This document shows positions 1 through 9,215 of a DNA stretch of 64,000 nucleotides, piece by piece (the first letter of the stretch is position 1; the number at the start of each line of letters is the position of its first letter). Under the pieces are notes generated by a model. That model ran no database searches. It was not told the origin of the DNA and saw only the letters and a program-made list of their open reading frames with translations. Source of the DNA: Streptomyces fradiae ATCC 10745 = DSM 40063. Its GTDB lineage: Bacteria > Actinomycetota > Actinomycetes > Streptomycetales > Streptomycetaceae. Location: positions 4,876,501 to 4,940,500 of the forward strand of contig NZ_CP023696.1 of NCBI RefSeq assembly GCF_008704425.1, in the 5' to 3' direction. Position numbers and translations under genes: made by a program.

Positions 1-26
1 GGCAGGCGCCCGCCGCCCCGGCCCCC

Positions 27-758
27 TCAGCCCTCCCGCGCCGCCGCGCGGGACGCCGGGGCGGAGGACGACGCGGACGGGGGAGTCGACGGGGACGGCC
101 GCGGGCTCGCCGCCGCGCGGCGGACCAGCTCCATGTACCGGTCCCAGTCCCAGTGCGGCCCCGGATCGGTGTGGTCCGTGCCCTCCACCTCGACATGGCC
201 GATGACGTGCTCCCGGTCGACCGGTATGCCGTACCGGGCGCATATGCCCGCCGTCAGCCGCGCCGACGCCGCGTACATCTCGGGCGTGAAGTCCTGCGGC
301 CGGTCCACGAAGCCCTCGTGCTCGATGCCGATGCTCCGCTCGTTCATGTCCCGGTTCCCCGCGTGGAACGCCACGTCCAGCTCCCGGATCATCTGCGCCA
401 CCCGGCCGTCCTTGCCGACCACGTAGTGCGTCGCCGCGCCGTGCCCCGGGTTCTTGAAGACCCGCAGCGCCGTCGCGTAGCTGCCCTGCACGACGTGGAT
501 CACCACCCGGTCGATGCCGAAGTCGTCCGGCCGGTCCGCCCGCCGCCAGTTCGCGCGCGCCGCCGCCGTCCACACCGCGCCCGCGTGGTCCAGCTCCCCC
601 TCCACCCGCCGCCTCTCCGTGCCCGGCAGCCGCCACCACAGGCGGCGCAGCTCGTCCCAGCCCGCCACCGCCGCGCCCGCCGCCGCCGCGCCGCCGCCGA
701 TCAGCAGGGCACGCCGCCCCACCCGCCGGGTCTCGCCCCGGCCCTCGTCTTCGCCCAT
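27..758 (-). CDS. N-acetylmuramoyl-L-alanine amidase, Tat-exported
   Basis: 243 aa, start ATG at 758. The N-terminus has twin arginines (RRVGRRALLIGGG) followed by an Ala/Gly-rich hydrophobic stretch, which fits a Tat signal or signal anchor. The body matches the amidase_2/PGRP fold: FGIDRVVIHVVQGSY, then GAATHYVVGKDG, AFHAGNRDMNERSIGIEHEG and a late GHVEVEGTDHTDPGPHWDW, giving the His/His zinc ligands expected of a zinc amidase that cuts the bond between MurNAc and L-Ala in peptidoglycan. The C-terminal ~25 residues are a Ser/Pro/Ala low-complexity tail. Divergently transcribed from mnmA with 60 bp between starts. Family assignment is firm; the physiological role (wall turnover or recycling) is inferred. 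Confidence 0.88.
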   Translation of the reverse strand: MGEDEGRGETRRVGRRALLIGGGAAAAGAAVAGWDELRRLWWRLPGTERRRVEGELDHAGAVWTAAARANWRRADRPDDFGIDRVVIHVVQGSYATALRVFKNPGHGAATHYVVGKDGRVAQMIRELDVAFHAGNRDMNERSIGIEHEGFVDRPQDFTPEMYAASARLTAGICARYGIPVDREHVIGHVEVEGTDHTDPGPHWDWDRYMELVRRAAASPRPSPSTPPSASSSAPASRAAAREG

Positions 759-818
759 ACGGGGAGAACGCTCACTCCCGCGACGACGGTTCCCGGCGCC
801 CCGTACCCTGGTACGGCT

Positions 819-1952
819 ATGACTGAGACCTCCCCGCGCCCGCTCCGCGTCCTCGCCGCCATGTCCGGCGGCGTCGACTCCGCCGTCGCCGCCGCCCGTG
901 CCGCCGAGGCGGGCCACGACGTGACCGGGGTGCACCTGGCGCTCTCCGCCAATCCGCAGTCCTTCCGCACCGGCGCCCGCGGCTGCTGCACCGTCGAGGA
1001 CTCCCGCGACGCCCGCCGCGCCGCCGACGTGATCGGCATCCCCTTCTACGTGTGGGACCTCGCCGAGCGCTTCCGCGAGGACGTGGTGGAGGACTTCGTC
1101 GCCGAGTACGAGGCGGGCCGCACGCCCAACCCCTGCCTGCGCTGCAACGAGAAGATCAAGTTCGCCGCGCTCCTCGACAAGGCCCTCGCCCTGGGCTTCG
1201 ACGCGGTCTGCACGGGCCACTACGCCAAGGTCGTCACCCTCCCCGACGGCTCGCGCGAACTGCACCGGGCCTCCGACACGGCCAAGGACCAGTCGTACGT
1301 GCTGGGCGTGCTGGACGAGCGGCAGCTCGCCCACGCGATGTTCCCGCTGGGCGACACCCTCACCACCAAGGACGAGATCCGCGCGGAGGCCGAGCGGCGC
1401 GGCCTGGCCGTCGCGAAGAAGCCGGACAGCCACGACATCTGCTTCATCGCGGACGGCGACACCCAGGGCTTCCTGGCCGCCCGGCTGGGCAGGGCCGAGG
1501 GCGACATCGTCGACGAGGCCGGCAACCGCCTCGGCGGCCACGACGGCGCCTACGGCTTCACCATCGGCCAGCGCAAGGGCCTGCGCATCGGCCACCCGGC
1601 ACCCGACGGCAAGCCCCGGTACGTCCTGGACATCTCACCGGTGGACAACACCGTCACCGTGGGCCCCGCCGAGGCGCTGGACGTCACCGCGCTGACGGCG
1701 ATCAGGCCCCGCTGGTGCGGCCGCGCCCCCGAGGGCCCCGGCACGTACACGGCGCAGCTGCGCGCGCACGGCGGGGAGACGGAGGTGACGGCCGCGCTGG
1801 AGGGCGACGAGCTGAGGGTCGCCTTCACGGAGCCGGTCCGCGGCGTCGCCCCCGGCCAGGCGATCGTCCTGTACGACGGCACCCGCGTCGTCGGCTCGGC
1901 CACCATCGCCACCACCACCCGCCGCGACCGAACGACCGCCCCCACGGCCTGA
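819..1952 (+). CDS. mnmA: tRNA-specific 2-thiouridylase MnmA
   Basis: 377 aa, normal family length. Makes 2-thiouridine at the wobble position U34 of Lys/Glu/Gln tRNAs, using ATP to adenylate U34 and a cysteine-bound persulfide as sulfur donor. The PP-loop SGGVDS lies at residues 16-21. Catalytic cysteines are Cys106 in NPCLRCN and Cys208 in HDICFIADGD. A C-terminal beta-barrel follows from about residue 290. Start ATG 819 lies directly before the PP-loop and has no Shine-Dalgarno; a TACCCT -10-like hexamer at 804-809 suggests a very short or absent 5' leader. Product stands alone between the divergent amidase and the convergent DUF427 gene. Confidence 0.95.
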   Translation: MTETSPRPLRVLAAMSGGVDSAVAAARAAEAGHDVTGVHLALSANPQSFRTGARGCCTVEDSRDARRAADVIGIPFYVWDLAERFREDVVEDFVAEYEAGRTPNPCLRCNEKIKFAALLDKALALGFDAVCTGHYAKVVTLPDGSRELHRASDTAKDQSYVLGVLDERQLAHAMFPLGDTLTTKDEIRAEAERRGLAVAKKPDSHDICFIADGDTQGFLAARLGRAEGDIVDEAGNRLGGHDGAYGFTIGQRKGLRIGHPAPDGKPRYVLDISPVDNTVTVGPAEALDVTALTAIRPRWCGRAPEGPGTYTAQLRAHGGETEVTAALEGDELRVAFTEPVRGVAPGQAIVLYDGTRVVGSATIATTTRRDRTTAPTA

Positions 1953-2031
1953 CGGCGCCGTCCCCGCCGCCCCCGCCGCTCCCGTCGGCGGCCGTGCGGT
2001 GCCGGTCCGGCGGCCGGACGACTCGGCCGGG

Positions 2032-2358
2032 TCAGTCCTCGTCCTCGTCGTAGAAGCAGAAGTACCCCGCGATGGAAGCGACTTCGGGCTTGGGGTCGGG
2101 GTACGCCCAGACCGCGTCGGGGCGGCCCGGCAGGGACCAGTAGGACGCCGTCCCCTTGAACGGGCAGTACGTGTGCCGCTCCGACGGCACCAGCAGGTCC
2201 GTGCGCACGTCCTCGGGCGGCAGGTACAGCCGTACCCGGCAGCCCGTCTCGCGCAGGGCCAGGGCGCGGTCGGTCCGTGCGACCGGCTCGCCGTCCCGTA
2301 CGACCCGGACCGGCCCGTCGGCCGGCTCGATGGTGATGCGGTGCCCTGAAGAGGTCAT
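2032..2358 (-). CDS. DUF427 family protein
   Basis: 108 aa single-domain DUF427 protein. Diagnostic motifs are RLYLPPEDV and CPFKGTASYWSL, followed by AVWAYPDP and a C-terminal GYFCFYDEDED. The family is a small beta-rich fold of unknown biochemical function, common in actinobacteria. Start ATG 2358 is chosen because the domain begins there; upstream sequence in frame is Arg/Ala-rich filler. It converges on mnmA with about 80 bp between the stops and is divergent from the SDR gene. Confidence 0.85.
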   Translation of the reverse strand: MTSSGHRITIEPADGPVRVVRDGEPVARTDRALALRETGCRVRLYLPPEDVRTDLLVPSERHTYCPFKGTASYWSLPGRPDAVWAYPDPKPEVASIAGYFCFYDEDED

Positions 2359-2585
2359 ACCCGGGCAACGGCCGGGAGCCGGGCGCTGTTCCCGGTCGGT
2401 GCGTACGGCGGCCGGACACCGGACGGGCGCCCGCCGACCGGCCCGCGCCCGGCGCCCCCAGGCCCGGCCCGCGGCACGGCCCGCGGCACGGCCGTCCGGC
2501 GCCCCCGGCCCCGGGCCGCGGTGCCCGTCCGCCCGCGACCCTCCGGGTGCCGGTGGGCGCGCGGGCGGGTGCGAGCATGGCACCC

Positions 2586-3302
2586 ATGACCACACACCTG
2601 ATCACCGGCGCGGGCTCCGGCATCGGCGAGGCCGTGGCGCGCCGCCTCCACGCGCGCGGGGACGACCTGATCCTGCTCGCCCGCGACGCCGGACGGGCCA
2701 GGGAGCTGGCCGAGCTGTACCCGGGCGCCCGCACCCTCGTCGGGGACCTCGCCAACCCGGACCGGCTGTCCTGGGCCTTCTCCCACCAGCAGCTGCCCGA
2801 CCGGCTCGACACGCTGCTGCACATCGCCGGGGTCGTGGACCTCGGCCCGGTCGGCGAGCTGACCACCAAGGCGTGGCGCTCCCAGCTCGACGTCAACCTG
2901 GTCGCCCCCGCCGAGCTGACCCGGCTGCTCCTGCCGCAGCTGCGGGTCTCGCAGGGGCACGTGGTGTTCGTCAACTCCGGCGCCGGGCTCCGCGCGAACC
3001 CTGACTGGGCCGCGTACGCCGCGTCCAAGCACGGGCTGAAGGCCCTCGCGGACGCCCTGCGCGCGGAGGAGCGGCCGCACGGCGTGCGCGTCACCTCCGT
3101 GTACCCGGGCCGTACGGCCAGCCCCATGCAGGCCAAGGTCCACCAGCAGGAGGGCAGGGAGTACGACACCTCCGGGCTCATGGACCCCGACTCGGTCGCC
3201 ACGGCCGTGCTGACCGCCGTGGACCTGCCGCGCGACGCGGAGATCCAGGACCTGACCGTCCGGCCGGGGCCGGCGCCCCGGCCGCGTACCCTTCCCGGGT
3301 GA
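2586..3302 (+). CDS. short-chain dehydrogenase/reductase (SDR)
   Basis: 238 aa, classical SDR length. The cofactor motif is TGAGSGIG at residues 7-14, the NNAG-equivalent is HIAG, the catalytic Ser is in FVNSGAG and the YxxxK is YAASK. It should be an NAD(P)-dependent oxidoreductase; substrate cannot be read from sequence. An in-frame ATG at 2577 is an alternative start; 2586 leaves the usual short N-terminus. Its stop overlaps the GTG start of the MetE-like gene by 4 bp (GTGA), so the two are translationally coupled. Confidence 0.88.
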   Translation: MTTHLITGAGSGIGEAVARRLHARGDDLILLARDAGRARELAELYPGARTLVGDLANPDRLSWAFSHQQLPDRLDTLLHIAGVVDLGPVGELTTKAWRSQLDVNLVAPAELTRLLLPQLRVSQGHVVFVNSGAGLRANPDWAAYAASKHGLKALADALRAEERPHGVRVTSVYPGRTASPMQAKVHQQEGREYDTSGLMDPDSVATAVLTAVDLPRDAEIQDLTVRPGPAPRPRTLPG

Positions 3303-4312
3303 GCGAGAACAACCACAGCGACGACATCAACTGGGGCCCGGCCACGGGGGTCGGGTCGATGCCGGGCGGCGACGCGCGCGAGGCCGCCAGGACCGTGACC
3401 GGGTCCTTCGAGGACTTCGTCCACCTGCCCGAACTGCCCGCGCGCGGGCCCGGCGCGGACATGGTCGGCCGCACCCTCGGGCTGCTGGTCGAGGTCTACG
3501 CGCGCGTGGAGCCCAGCGGGTGGCGGGTCGGCGACCGGCCGGGCCGCGACACCCGCCGCTCCCACGCGTGGCTGCGGGAGGACCTCGACGCGCTGGAGGA
3601 GTACACGCAGGGGTACTCGGGCGTGCTGAAGGTCCAGGCCGTGGGCCCGTGGACGCTCGCCGCCGCGCTGGAGCTGCGGGGCGGCGAGGCCGCCCTCGGC
3701 GACGCCGGGGCCTGCCGGGACCTCGCCGCGTCGCTCGCGGAGGGCCTGCGCGGGCACCTCGCGGACGTGCGCCGCCGGGTGCCGGGCGCCCGCGTCGTGC
3801 TCCAGCTCGACGAGCCGTCCCTCACCGCCGTGCTGCGCGGGCGGGTCAGGACCGCGAGCGGCTACCGCACCCACCGGGCCGTCGACCGGCAGGTCGTGGA
3901 GGGCGCCCTGCGGGACGTGCTCGCCGCCCACGACGGGCCCGCCGTCGTGCACTCCTGCGCCCCCGACGTGCCGTTCGCGCTGCTGCGCCGGGCCGGTGCC
4001 GCCGCCGTGTCGTTCGATTTCGGGCTCCTCACCGAGCGTGACGATGAGGCGATCGGCGAGGCGGTCGAGGGCGGTACGACGCTGTTCGCCGGCGTCGTGC
4101 CGTCCACCGACGCCGCGTTGTCAGACCCTGCCGGTAGCGTCATGGGGGTCAGGACGCTGTGGCGCAGGCTGGGGCTGAATCCGGGGAGTCTGGCCGACTC
4201 CCTGGTGATCACTCCCACGTGCGGGCTGGCGGGTGCCTCGCCCGCGTACGCCCGCCGCGCGCTGGCGCACTGTGTCAAGGCGGCGAAGTCCCTCGCGGAC
4301 AACCCTGAGTAA
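3299..4312 (+). CDS. MetE-like (cobalamin-independent methionine synthase C-terminal domain) protein
   Basis: 337 aa, about half the length of genuine MetE, so only the C-terminal catalytic-type barrel is present. The MetE-type zinc ligands His-x-Cys (HSC in VVHSCAPDVPF) and the late Cys in TPTCGLAGASP are retained, while the Glu ligand is not obvious. The N-terminal barrel that binds folylpolyglutamate is missing, so methylation of homocysteine from methyl-folate is unlikely to work as in MetE. The same kind of gene sits next to ligA in mycobacteria, which suggests a conserved but unknown role. GTG start overlaps the SDR stop; ligA follows 13 bp downstream. Confidence 0.82.
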   Translation: MSENNHSDDINWGPATGVGSMPGGDAREAARTVTGSFEDFVHLPELPARGPGADMVGRTLGLLVEVYARVEPSGWRVGDRPGRDTRRSHAWLREDLDALEEYTQGYSGVLKVQAVGPWTLAAALELRGGEAALGDAGACRDLAASLAEGLRGHLADVRRRVPGARVVLQLDEPSLTAVLRGRVRTASGYRTHRAVDRQVVEGALRDVLAAHDGPAVVHSCAPDVPFALLRRAGAAAVSFDFGLLTERDDEAIGEAVEGGTTLFAGVVPSTDAALSDPAGSVMGVRTLWRRLGLNPGSLADSLVITPTCGLAGASPAYARRALAHCVKAAKSLADNPE

Positions 4313-4325
4313 CGGGAGGATCGAC

Positions 4326-6530
4326 GTGGCTGTCGAACAGCACGACCAGCGCGACGCGGTACCGGCGGAGGCGCGGGAGGAGCACGCCCGCCTGGCGGAG
4401 GAGGTCGAGGAGCACCGCTTCCGGTACTACGTGAAGGACCAGCCGGTCATCAGCGACGCCGAGTTCGACGGGCTGCTGCGCTCCCTGGAGGAGCTGGAGG
4501 AGCGGTACGCGGAGCTGCGGACGCCCGAGTCGCCCACCCAGAAGGTCGCGGGGACGTACGAGACGGAGTTCACGGCCGTCGCGCACCGGCAGCGGATGCT
4601 CTCCCTGGACAACGTCTTCGACGACGCGGGCCTGGCCGCCTGGGCCGAGCGGGTGGGGCGCGACGTCGGTTCGCCGGAGCACCACTTCCTGTGCGAGCTG
4701 AAGGTCGACGGCCTCGCCGTCAACCTGACGTACGAGAAGGGCCGGCTCACGCGCGCGGCGACCCGCGGCGACGGCCGCACGGGCGAGGACATCACGCCGA
4801 ACGTCCGCACGATCTCCGACATCCCCGACCGGCTGAAGGGCGACCGCGTCCCGGACCTCGTGGAGATCCGCGGCGAGGTGTACTTCCCGATGGAGAAGTT
4901 CGAGGAGCTGAACGCCCGTCTGGTCGCCGCCGGCGACAAGCCCTTCGCCAACCCGCGCAACGCCGCCGCCGGGTCGCTCCGCCAGAAGGACCCCCGCGTC
5001 ACGGCCACGCGCCCGCTCCACATGGTCGTGCACGGCATCGGCGCGCTGGAGGGCCTGACCCTCGACCGGCTCTCCGAGGCGTACGAGCTGCTGCACACGT
5101 GGGGCCTGCCCACGGCCCGGCACAACCGCGTGGTCGACGGCATCGACGGCGTGCGGGAGTTCATCGCGTACTACGGCGAGAACCGCCACTCGGTGGAGCA
5201 CGAGATCGACGGCGTCGTCGTCAAGCTGGACGAGATCCGCCTCCAGGGCCGCCTGGGCTCCACGTCCCGTGCCCCGCGCTGGGCGATCGCGTACAAGTAC
5301 GCGCCGGAGGAGGTCAACACCAAGCTGCTCGACATCCGCGTCGGCGTCGGCCGCACCGGCCGCGTCACGCCGTACGCGCAGGTCGAGCCGGTGACGGTGG
5401 CCGGCTCCGAGGTCGAGTTCGCCACGCTGCACAACCAGGACGTGGTGCGGGCCAAGGGCGTCCTCATCGGCGACACGGTGGTGCTGCGCAAGGCCGGAGA
5501 CGTCATCCCGGAGATCCTCGGCCCGGTCGTGGACCTGCGGGAGGGCGGCGAGCGCGAGTTCGTCATGCCCGCCGAGTGCCCCGAGTGCGGGACGCCGCTG
5601 AAGCCCATGAAGGAGGGCGACGTCGACCTGCGCTGCCCGAACGCCCGCACGTGCCCGGCCCAGCTGCGCGAACGGCTGTTCTACCTGGCGGGGCGCCGCT
5701 GCTTCGACATCGAGAACTTCGGCTACGTCGCCGCCGCCGCGCTCACCCGGCCGCTGGAGCCCGCCGAGCCGGCGATCACGGACGAGGGCGACCTGTTCGA
5801 CCTCGACCCGGAGAAGCTGCGGCACATCAAGGCGTACGTCCTCGACCAGGACAGCGGGCTGCCCAAGCGCGACCCGAAGACCGGCGAGGAGAAGGTCGTC
5901 ACCGTCTTCGCCAACCAGCAGGGCGAGCTGAAGAAGAACGCCCAGGCGATGCTCGCCAACATCGAGGCGGCCAAGACCCGCCCGCTCGCGCGCGTCATCA
6001 CGGCCCTGTCGATCCGCCACGTCGGCCCGGTCGCCGCCGAGGCGCTGGCCCGCGAGTTCCGCTCCCTCGACCGCATCGAACAGGCGGACGAGGCGGAGCT
6101 GGCCGCCGTCGACGGTGTCGGAGGCGTCATCGCCGCGTCGCTGAAGCAGTGGTTCGCCGAGGACTGGCACCGCGAGATCCTGCGCAAGTGGCGCGCCGCC
6201 GGCGTCCGCATGGAGGAGGAGGGCGGAGGAGAGGACGAGGGCCCGCGCCCGCTGGAAGGGCTCACCGTCGTCGTCACCGGCACGCTGCAGAACCACACGC
6301 GGGACGGCGCCAAGGAGGTGCTGCAGAAGGCCGGGGCGAAGGTCACCGGCTCCGTCTCCAAGAAGACGGCGTTCGTCGTCGTCGGGGAGAACCCGGGCTC
6401 CAAGTACGACAAGGCGATGCAGCTGAAGGTCCCGGTGCTCGACGAGGCGGGCTTCGCCGTCCTGCTCGAACAGGGGCCCGAAGCCGCCCGCGCGGTCGCC
6501 GTCCCGGTCGAACAGGAGACGGAGGGCTGA
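4326..6530 (+). CDS. ligA: NAD-dependent DNA ligase LigA
   Basis: 734 aa. Essential replicative ligase sealing nicks using NAD+. Adenylation domain with the nucleophile in ELKVDG (Lys126), OB fold, four-cysteine zinc finger (Cys418, Cys421, Cys437, Cys443), helix-hairpin-helix region about residues 530-620 and a C-terminal BRCT domain starting RPLEGLTVVVTGTL near residue 641. GTG 4326 is chosen because GGGAGGA lies at a good distance before it and the coiled N-terminal Ia domain begins just after. There is a roughly 20-residue insert after the zinc finger (LEPAEPAITDEGDLFD and neighbouring residues) that is typical of Streptomyces-type LigA as far as I recall. Confidence 0.97.
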   Translation: MAVEQHDQRDAVPAEAREEHARLAEEVEEHRFRYYVKDQPVISDAEFDGLLRSLEELEERYAELRTPESPTQKVAGTYETEFTAVAHRQRMLSLDNVFDDAGLAAWAERVGRDVGSPEHHFLCELKVDGLAVNLTYEKGRLTRAATRGDGRTGEDITPNVRTISDIPDRLKGDRVPDLVEIRGEVYFPMEKFEELNARLVAAGDKPFANPRNAAAGSLRQKDPRVTATRPLHMVVHGIGALEGLTLDRLSEAYELLHTWGLPTARHNRVVDGIDGVREFIAYYGENRHSVEHEIDGVVVKLDEIRLQGRLGSTSRAPRWAIAYKYAPEEVNTKLLDIRVGVGRTGRVTPYAQVEPVTVAGSEVEFATLHNQDVVRAKGVLIGDTVVLRKAGDVIPEILGPVVDLREGGEREFVMPAECPECGTPLKPMKEGDVDLRCPNARTCPAQLRERLFYLAGRRCFDIENFGYVAAAALTRPLEPAEPAITDEGDLFDLDPEKLRHIKAYVLDQDSGLPKRDPKTGEEKVVTVFANQQGELKKNAQAMLANIEAAKTRPLARVITALSIRHVGPVAAEALAREFRSLDRIEQADEAELAAVDGVGGVIAASLKQWFAEDWHREILRKWRAAGVRMEEEGGGEDEGPRPLEGLTVVVTGTLQNHTRDGAKEVLQKAGAKVTGSVSKKTAFVVVGENPGSKYDKAMQLKVPVLDEAGFAVLLEQGPEAARAVAVPVEQETEG

Positions 6531-6762
6531 GCCGAACAGGCTGGAAAACGTCACCCGTTCAGCGCATATCAGCTGGATAAGGGTGGCCGGGGCGCATTCG
6601 GGCAAGAGCTGTAGAGCGCTGCCCGTCAACGCCCTCCGCGGCCTACTGTGGTGATGTGCGCCTGTCGTGCACGGCCGCGTCGGGGAAGTCCAGTCGTGGT
6701 GGAACGGCAACAGGCCATCACGAGGCAGAGGCAACGGCACCGCCGGCTGTGAGAGGGACGGA

Positions 6763-9099
6763 ATGAAACCGACCGAGAGTGCCGACCCGGTCGCGCGTCC
6801 GCGTGCGCGTGCCCGAGCGGGGTGCGCGGCGGCCCGCGACCGCGTCCTCGCCCGGCTGCCCGCCGTCGTCGTGACCCTCGCGGGCATCGCGCTCGCCTCC
6901 GGCTTCTACCGCGCCGTGAGCCAGGGCCACGCCCTGTTCCCCGGCGGGACGACCGGCTGGTCCCTCGCCGTCCTCACCGGCATCGTGGTCGGCCACCTCG
7001 TGGCCCTCGGCCGCGACCGCTGGTGGGGCGGCACGGGCTCCGGCGCCGCCCTCACCCTCGCCGTGCTGATCCTGTACGGCTGGGTGCCCGCCGGCCTGGT
7101 CAGCCTCGCCGTCGTCGTCCTCGTCGGCGCCGCCCGCCGGCACCGCTGGCGGCAGGGTGTCCTGCACGGCGCCGCCGACGTGCTCGGCATCGGCGGCGCC
7201 GCGCTCGTGCTGGCCGCCTTCGGCGCCGTCCCGTCGGTCGAACGGCCCTGGCAGCCACTCGAATGGGGGATCGCCGCCGTACCGGAGGTCGCCCTCGCCG
7301 CCGGGACGTACCTGGTGGTGACCCGGCTCCTGCTGTGGTACACGCTCTCCCCGCCGGGCGGCACCCTGCCCACGGCCGCCCGCACGGCCCTGCTCCGGCA
7401 GGGCCTCGTCGCCGTCGCCCTGCTCGGCATCGCGCCGCTGATCTGCGTCGTCGCCGTCTCCCTCCCGGTCCTGCTGCCGCTGTTCGCGGTGCCCTTAATC
7501 GCGCTCGACTCCACCCTCTGGATCGCCCGTGCCCGCGCCGAGGAGCAGCTCCGCGACCCGCTCACCGGCCTCCCCAACCGCCAGTGGCTGCTCGAACGGA
7601 CCTGGGCGGCCCTGGAGGCCGCCGAGGCCGACGGCCGGCGCAGCGCGCTCGTCCTCATCGACCTCGACCGCTTCCGGTCCGTCAACGACACGCTCGGCCA
7701 CCTCGCCGGCGACCGGCTCCTCCTCCAGATCGCCGAGCGGCTGCGCCTCGCCCTCCCGCGCGGCGCGGAGGCCGCCCGGCTCGGCGGCGACGAATTCGCC
7801 GTTCTCCTCCCGGTGGCCGATTCCACGACCAGCGCCCAGCGGGTCGCCCGCCACCTCGCCGCCGACCTCTCCTCCCCGCTCGACCTCGACGGACTCACGC
7901 TCGTCCTGGAGGCCAGCGCGGGCGTCGCCGTCTTCCCCGACCACGCCCTCGACGCGGAGGGGCTCCTCCAGCGCGCCGACGTGGCCATGTACCAGGCGAA
8001 GCGCGACCGCACCGGCGTCGAGGTGTACGAGTCCAAGCGGGACTCCAACACGCCCGACCGGCTCGGCCTCCTCGGCGACCTGCGCCGCGCCCTCGACGCG
8101 GGCGAGGTGGAGCTGCACTACCAGCCCAAGGTCCGCTTCGACGGCCACGTCGCCGGCCTGGAGGCGCTGGTCCGCTGGGTCCACCCGGAGCGCGGCCGCG
8201 TCCCCCCGGACGAGTTCATCGCCATCGCCGAGTCCTCCGGCCTGATGCCCCACCTCACGGAGTACGTCCTGGAGACGGCCCTCGGCCAGGTCGCCCGCTG
8301 GCGCGCCCAGGGCCTGGAGGTCCCCGTCGCGGTGAACGTCTCCCCGCGCGACGTGCACAGCCCCGGCTTCGCGGGGGCCGTCGCCGCCCGCCTGGCCCGC
8401 CACAACGTGCCCGCCGCCGCCCTCCAGCTGGAGATAACGGAGCACGTCCTGCTGGAGGACCCGCAGCGTGCCGCCGACACCCTCGCCGGGCTGACGGGTC
8501 ACGGCGTGAAGATGTCCCTGGACGACTTCGGCACGGGCTACTCGTCCCTGGTCCACCTGCGCCGCCTCCCGGTCAGCGAACTGAAGATCGACCGCTCCTT
8601 CGTGGCCCGCCTCGCCGTCGACACGGAGGACGCCGAGATCGTCCGCTGCACCGTGGACCTGGCCCACTCCCTCGGCCTGCTCGTCGTCGCCGAGGGCGTG
8701 GAGGACGACGAGACCTGGGAGCGCCTGCGCGACCTGGGCTGCGACGCCGTCCAGGGGTGGCTGGTCGCCGCCGCGATGCCGCCCCACGAGACGACCGCCT
8801 GGCTGCGCGCCCGCGGGGTGCACCGCAGGCGCCCCGCCGCGGCGCTCCCGCCCGGCCACGCCGCCGACCGCCCGCCCGGCCACGCCCCGGACCGCCCGCC
8901 CGCGCACGCCGCCGACCACCCGTCCAACGGCGCACCCGGCCACGCGTCCGCCCACCCCCCGGCGCACGCTCCGACCCACCCCTCCGGCCACCCCGCCACC
9001 CACCCCTCCGCGCACCCCTCCACCCACCCCTCCGGCCATCCCACCGGCCACGCGCCCGGCCACTCCACGGGCCGGCCGTCCGGTCACCCGGTCACCTGA
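6763..9099 (+). CDS. rmdB: Membrane GGDEF-EAL protein, c-di-GMP phosphodiesterase (RmdB-like)
   Basis: 778 aa. About eight hydrophobic segments lie in residues 25-250, then GGDEF (LGGDEF near 341) and EAL (EAL at 467). All EAL catalytic signatures are intact: LEALVRW, VNVSPRD, LEITEH, DDFGTGYSS, LKIDRSF, AEGVED. The GGDEF motif is also intact, but the product-inhibition RxxD site is absent (PRGA where RxxD is expected). Location after ligA and before gatC is that of S. coelicolor RmdB, a characterised c-di-GMP phosphodiesterase, so hydrolysis is the expected dominant activity. Start ATG 6763 follows GAGAGGGA; in-frame GTG 6667 is an alternative. Residues ~697-778 are a His-repeat tail (separate entry). 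Confidence 0.9.
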   Translation: MKPTESADPVARPRARARAGCAAARDRVLARLPAVVVTLAGIALASGFYRAVSQGHALFPGGTTGWSLAVLTGIVVGHLVALGRDRWWGGTGSGAALTLAVLILYGWVPAGLVSLAVVVLVGAARRHRWRQGVLHGAADVLGIGGAALVLAAFGAVPSVERPWQPLEWGIAAVPEVALAAGTYLVVTRLLLWYTLSPPGGTLPTAARTALLRQGLVAVALLGIAPLICVVAVSLPVLLPLFAVPLIALDSTLWIARARAEEQLRDPLTGLPNRQWLLERTWAALEAAEADGRRSALVLIDLDRFRSVNDTLGHLAGDRLLLQIAERLRLALPRGAEAARLGGDEFAVLLPVADSTTSAQRVARHLAADLSSPLDLDGLTLVLEASAGVAVFPDHALDAEGLLQRADVAMYQAKRDRTGVEVYESKRDSNTPDRLGLLGDLRRALDAGEVELHYQPKVRFDGHVAGLEALVRWVHPERGRVPPDEFIAIAESSGLMPHLTEYVLETALGQVARWRAQGLEVPVAVNVSPRDVHSPGFAGAVAARLARHNVPAAALQLEITEHVLLEDPQRAADTLAGLTGHGVKMSLDDFGTGYSSLVHLRRLPVSELKIDRSFVARLAVDTEDAEIVRCTVDLAHSLGLLVVAEGVEDDETWERLRDLGCDAVQGWLVAAAMPPHETTAWLRARGVHRRRPAAALPPGHAADRPPGHAPDRPPAHAADHPSNGAPGHASAHPPAHAPTHPSGHPATHPSAHPSTHPSGHPTGHAPGHSTGRPSGHPVT
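8851..9096 (+). repeat. 12-bp tandem repeat coding a His-x-x-x tail
   Basis: The last ~82 codons of the GGDEF-EAL gene are a degenerate 12-bp tandem repeat that encodes histidine at every fourth residue (HPSG, HPAT, HPSA, HPST, HAPG units). Eleven histidines in a row keep exact four-residue spacing and 16 are present overall, mixed with Pro, Ser, Ala and Gly. It lies wholly after the EAL domain. Confidence 0.9.
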
Positions 9100-9170
9100 C
9101 GGGACCCGAGCCGGGACGGGTACCCGCGGAGGGCGGGCAAACCGTTTCACGGGCATCGCGGCGCGCCCCA

Positions 9171-9193
9171 TAGGATTGGGCCAAAACCCAATC
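9171..9193 (+). promoter_or_regulatory. gatCAB promoter -10 and adjoining hairpin
   Basis: TAGGAT at 9171-9176 fits a Streptomyces -10. It overlaps a perfect 7-bp inverted repeat, GATTGGG (9174-9180) and CCCAATC (9187-9193), around the loop CCAAAA, about 20 bp before the gatC start. No convincing -35 is visible. Role as promoter or operator is inferred. Confidence 0.4.
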
Positions 9194-9215
9194 ACTCACC
9201 CCTGAGGATCGCTGC

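Noticed and set aside
759..1595. N-terminal extension of the amidase into mnmA
   Set aside because: The extension is antisense to mnmA and compositionally like a shadow; a Tat-type signal starts at 758.
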